Origin: an uncultured Alphaproteobacteria bacterium | GTDB lineage: Bacteria; Pseudomonadota; Alphaproteobacteria; RF32; CAG-239 | Length of the DNA stretch: 64,000 nt | Direction: 5' to 3' | Assembly (NCBI GenBank): GCA_949297145.1 | Contig: CASFQO010000011.1 | Location: 88,703-152,702, forward strand | Shown: piece by piece, positions 62,927 to 64,000 of the stretch | Position numbering within the stretch: the first letter of the stretch is position 1 | Layout of the letters: every line of letters starts with the position of its first letter | Notes under the pieces: generated by a model | Told to the model about the DNA's origin: nothing | Databases searched by the model: none | Seen by the model: the letters and a program-made list of their open reading frames with translations, nothing else | Translations under genes and position numbers: made by a program

Positions 62927-63655
62927 ATGAGGAAATCTAAACTCACTCAGAAAACGTTTACTTTACCTAATGCCTATGAAATAATCCAAAATTACATTGC
63001 AAAAGGTCAAAGACTTCCGGAATGGGCACAAGTAAAAATCTTTGAACTACCGCAAATCAAAGAAATTCTAACCTCCTATTTAGCACAAAAACAAGAACTC
63101 TGCAAAGAAGCTCAACTTAAAATATTGGAGCAATCAAATGCTTCGGAAATTTTTCTTCTCTACGCTCAAAGCGGAAACTTTCTTGAAGAAGATGTGTTAA
63201 TAAAAATTACAGACTTACCCAATGCCGAAAAAATTCTGTTGGAATACGTCAGAAGCAAAAACTTCCTTACCAGAAAGTGTCAAGCCTTGGTAATTGATAA
63301 AATACCGAATGCTGAAGAAATTCTTCTTGAATTAGTAAATAACCGCTGGTGCGTTTTCAAAGAAAATCAAATCAAAATTTTTGATTTTCCGCAAGTGGAA
63401 AAGATTTTACTAAAACACACTCAAAATGGATGGCGCCTCTGTCACGAAGCCCAGATAAAACTCTGTGATTATCCTTTTGCTCCTCCCATTTTATTGGAAC
63501 ACATCAATCATAATTTTGAATTATGTTACAAAGCTCAAATAAAAATTATGGAGCAACCTTATGCCAAAAGCGTTATGAAAGCATACATTGAACATAACGG
63601 AGAACTTTATGATGACATCGCAAAAAAAATTCATCAACTTGGTTGGATAAAGTAA
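62927..63655 (+). CDS. Protein made of eight tandem ~28-residue helical repeats
   Basis: 242 residues. After a short basic start, the protein is built of eight consecutive repeats of 27-29 residues with the consensus (L/F)-P-x-A-x-x-I-L-L-x-(Y/H)-x-x-x-x-x-x-L-x-x-x-A-Q-I-K-I-x-(D/E). Examples are LPNAEKILLEYVRSKNFL and YPFAPPILLEHINHNFEL. Two helices per repeat, so an alpha-solenoid is likely, typical of protein-protein binding. The ATG lacks a clear ribosome binding site. A terminator follows. No family named. Confidence 0.65.
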   Translation: MRKSKLTQKTFTLPNAYEIIQNYIAKGQRLPEWAQVKIFELPQIKEILTSYLAQKQELCKEAQLKILEQSNASEIFLLYAQSGNFLEEDVLIKITDLPNAEKILLEYVRSKNFLTRKCQALVIDKIPNAEEILLELVNNRWCVFKENQIKIFDFPQVEKILLKHTQNGWRLCHEAQIKLCDYPFAPPILLEHINHNFELCYKAQIKIMEQPYAKSVMKAYIEHNGELYDDIAKKIHQLGWIK

Positions 63656-63670
63656 AACAGTTTTAAACCT

Positions 63671-63707
63671 AAAACGGCCGTTCTAAAAAGAACCGCCGTT
63701 TTTTTTA
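63671..63707. terminator. Terminator with a C-C mismatch, like that at 57991-58027
   Basis: AAAACGGC-C-GTTCT pairs with AGAAC-C-GCCGTTTT, with A before and T after. The shared internal C-C mismatch makes it nearly identical in shape to the terminator beside the ThiE-like gene. Confidence 0.82.
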
Positions 63708-63723
63708 CATCATTTCAAACACA

Positions 63724-63752
63724 AAAAAGGCCGGCACTTTAACCGACCTTTT
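63724..63752 (-). terminator. Terminator of tuf
   Basis: Reading leftward AAAAAGGTCGG pairs with CCGGCCTTTTT (one G-U) around an eight-base loop. Confidence 0.8.
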
Positions 63753-63777
63753 TATTCTTTTGTGTTATCTAAAAAGA

Positions 63778-64000
63778 TTATTCAAGAATCTTTGTTACAA
63801 CGCCGGCACCAACAGTGTGACCACCTTCACGGATAGCGAAACGAAGTCCTTCGTTCATTGCAATCGGGTGAATCAAGGTTGCTGTCATAGTGATGTTATC
63901 ACCAGGCATTACCATTTCGGTACCTTCTTTTAATTGAATTGAACCGGTTACGTCTGTTGTTCTGAAATAGAATTGCGGACGATAGTTATTGAAGAACGGA
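63778..64000 (-). CDS. tuf: Elongation factor Tu, 3' end only
   Basis: The last 73 codons are visible, running off the right edge: [37 protein letters not shown], and the C-terminus [20 protein letters not shown] then Glu and TAA (63778-63780). This is the domain 3 end of EF-Tu, which delivers aminoacyl-tRNA to the ribosome. The end is followed by its own terminator. Confidence 0.97.
   Translation of the reverse strand, partial: PFFNNYRPQFYFRTTDVTGSIQLKEGTEMVMPGDNITMTATLIHPIAMNEGLRFAIREGGHTVGAGVVTKILE

Noticed and set aside
1-64000. tRNA, rRNA and CRISPR-like elements
   Set aside because: No cloverleaf-like gene, rRNA stretch or regularly spaced repeat was found by eye on either strand; small ones could have been missed.

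Overview
The window looks like the chromosome of an AT-rich, probably anaerobic and host-associated member of the Alphaproteobacteria. The lineage call rests on a circularly permuted two-piece tmRNA gene beside an alpha-type SspB adaptor, a TrcR/DUF1013 cell-cycle regulator, 6S RNA directly behind zapA, and the order miaB-phoH-ybeY-lnt. A monomeric [FeFe] hydrogenase and a glycogen branching/debranching cluster fit a fermentative lifestyle. A low-GC gut alphaproteobacterium is my inference; I could not search a database.

Layout. 1-5 kb: a sulfatase-like membrane protein cut by the window edge, tmRNA plus sspB plus a ribbon-helix-helix gene, then two membrane proteins. 5-12 kb: glycogen genes glgB-glgX-malQ, read leftward. 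12-19 kb: a DUF2934 protein, an MFS carrier, an NfeD/SPFH membrane pair, pyrophosphatase, and a run of unknown proteins, one of which (16.7 kb) may carry a divergent RelA/SpoT-like domain. 20-24 kb: HAD hydrolase, MFS carrier, the GDYXXLXY/DUF2157 pair, a decayed gene remnant and an IS200 element. 24.7-28.8 kb: a shortened spc/alpha ribosomal block (secY, adk, rpsM, rpsK, rpoA) lacking rplO and rplQ at their usual places. 29-36.5 kb: a secreted unknown, trmB, an XRE regulator, lnt, ybeY, phoH, miaB. 36.6-41 kb: a TerB-like gene, yggT-DUF167-folD, a tandem pseudo-receiver protein, a DedA-family protein. 41-45.5 kb: a flavin oxidoreductase and a kinase/PP2C/von Willebrand A triad (TerY-P type). 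45.4-54.4 kb: a tiny LptM-like lipoprotein, a TlpA-like thioredoxin, the hydrogenase, a large subtilase autotransporter with an ankyrin-like N-terminus, mutT, an aminopeptidase and an ASCH protein. 54.5-60.2 kb: a small membrane protein, trcR with a histone-H1-like tail, rpmE, suhB-like, efp, a ThiE-like protein, zapA, 6S RNA, ymdB-like. 60.3-64 kb: an unusual protein with one canonical acyl carrier domain and three degenerate carrier-like repeats, a membrane protein, an eight-repeat helical protein, and the 3' end of tuf.

How the parts work together. tmRNA tags stalled proteins and SspB hands tagged proteins to ClpXP. glgB, glgX and malQ build and unbuild glycogen. The hydrogenase can dispose of fermentative electrons. 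The vWA/phosphatase/kinase triad is a signalling cassette associated with stress and membrane processes. The least explained items are the multi-carrier-domain protein (60308-62110), the kinase triad, the possible RelA/SpoT-like protein and several lineage-specific repeat proteins. No tRNA, rRNA or CRISPR array was seen.
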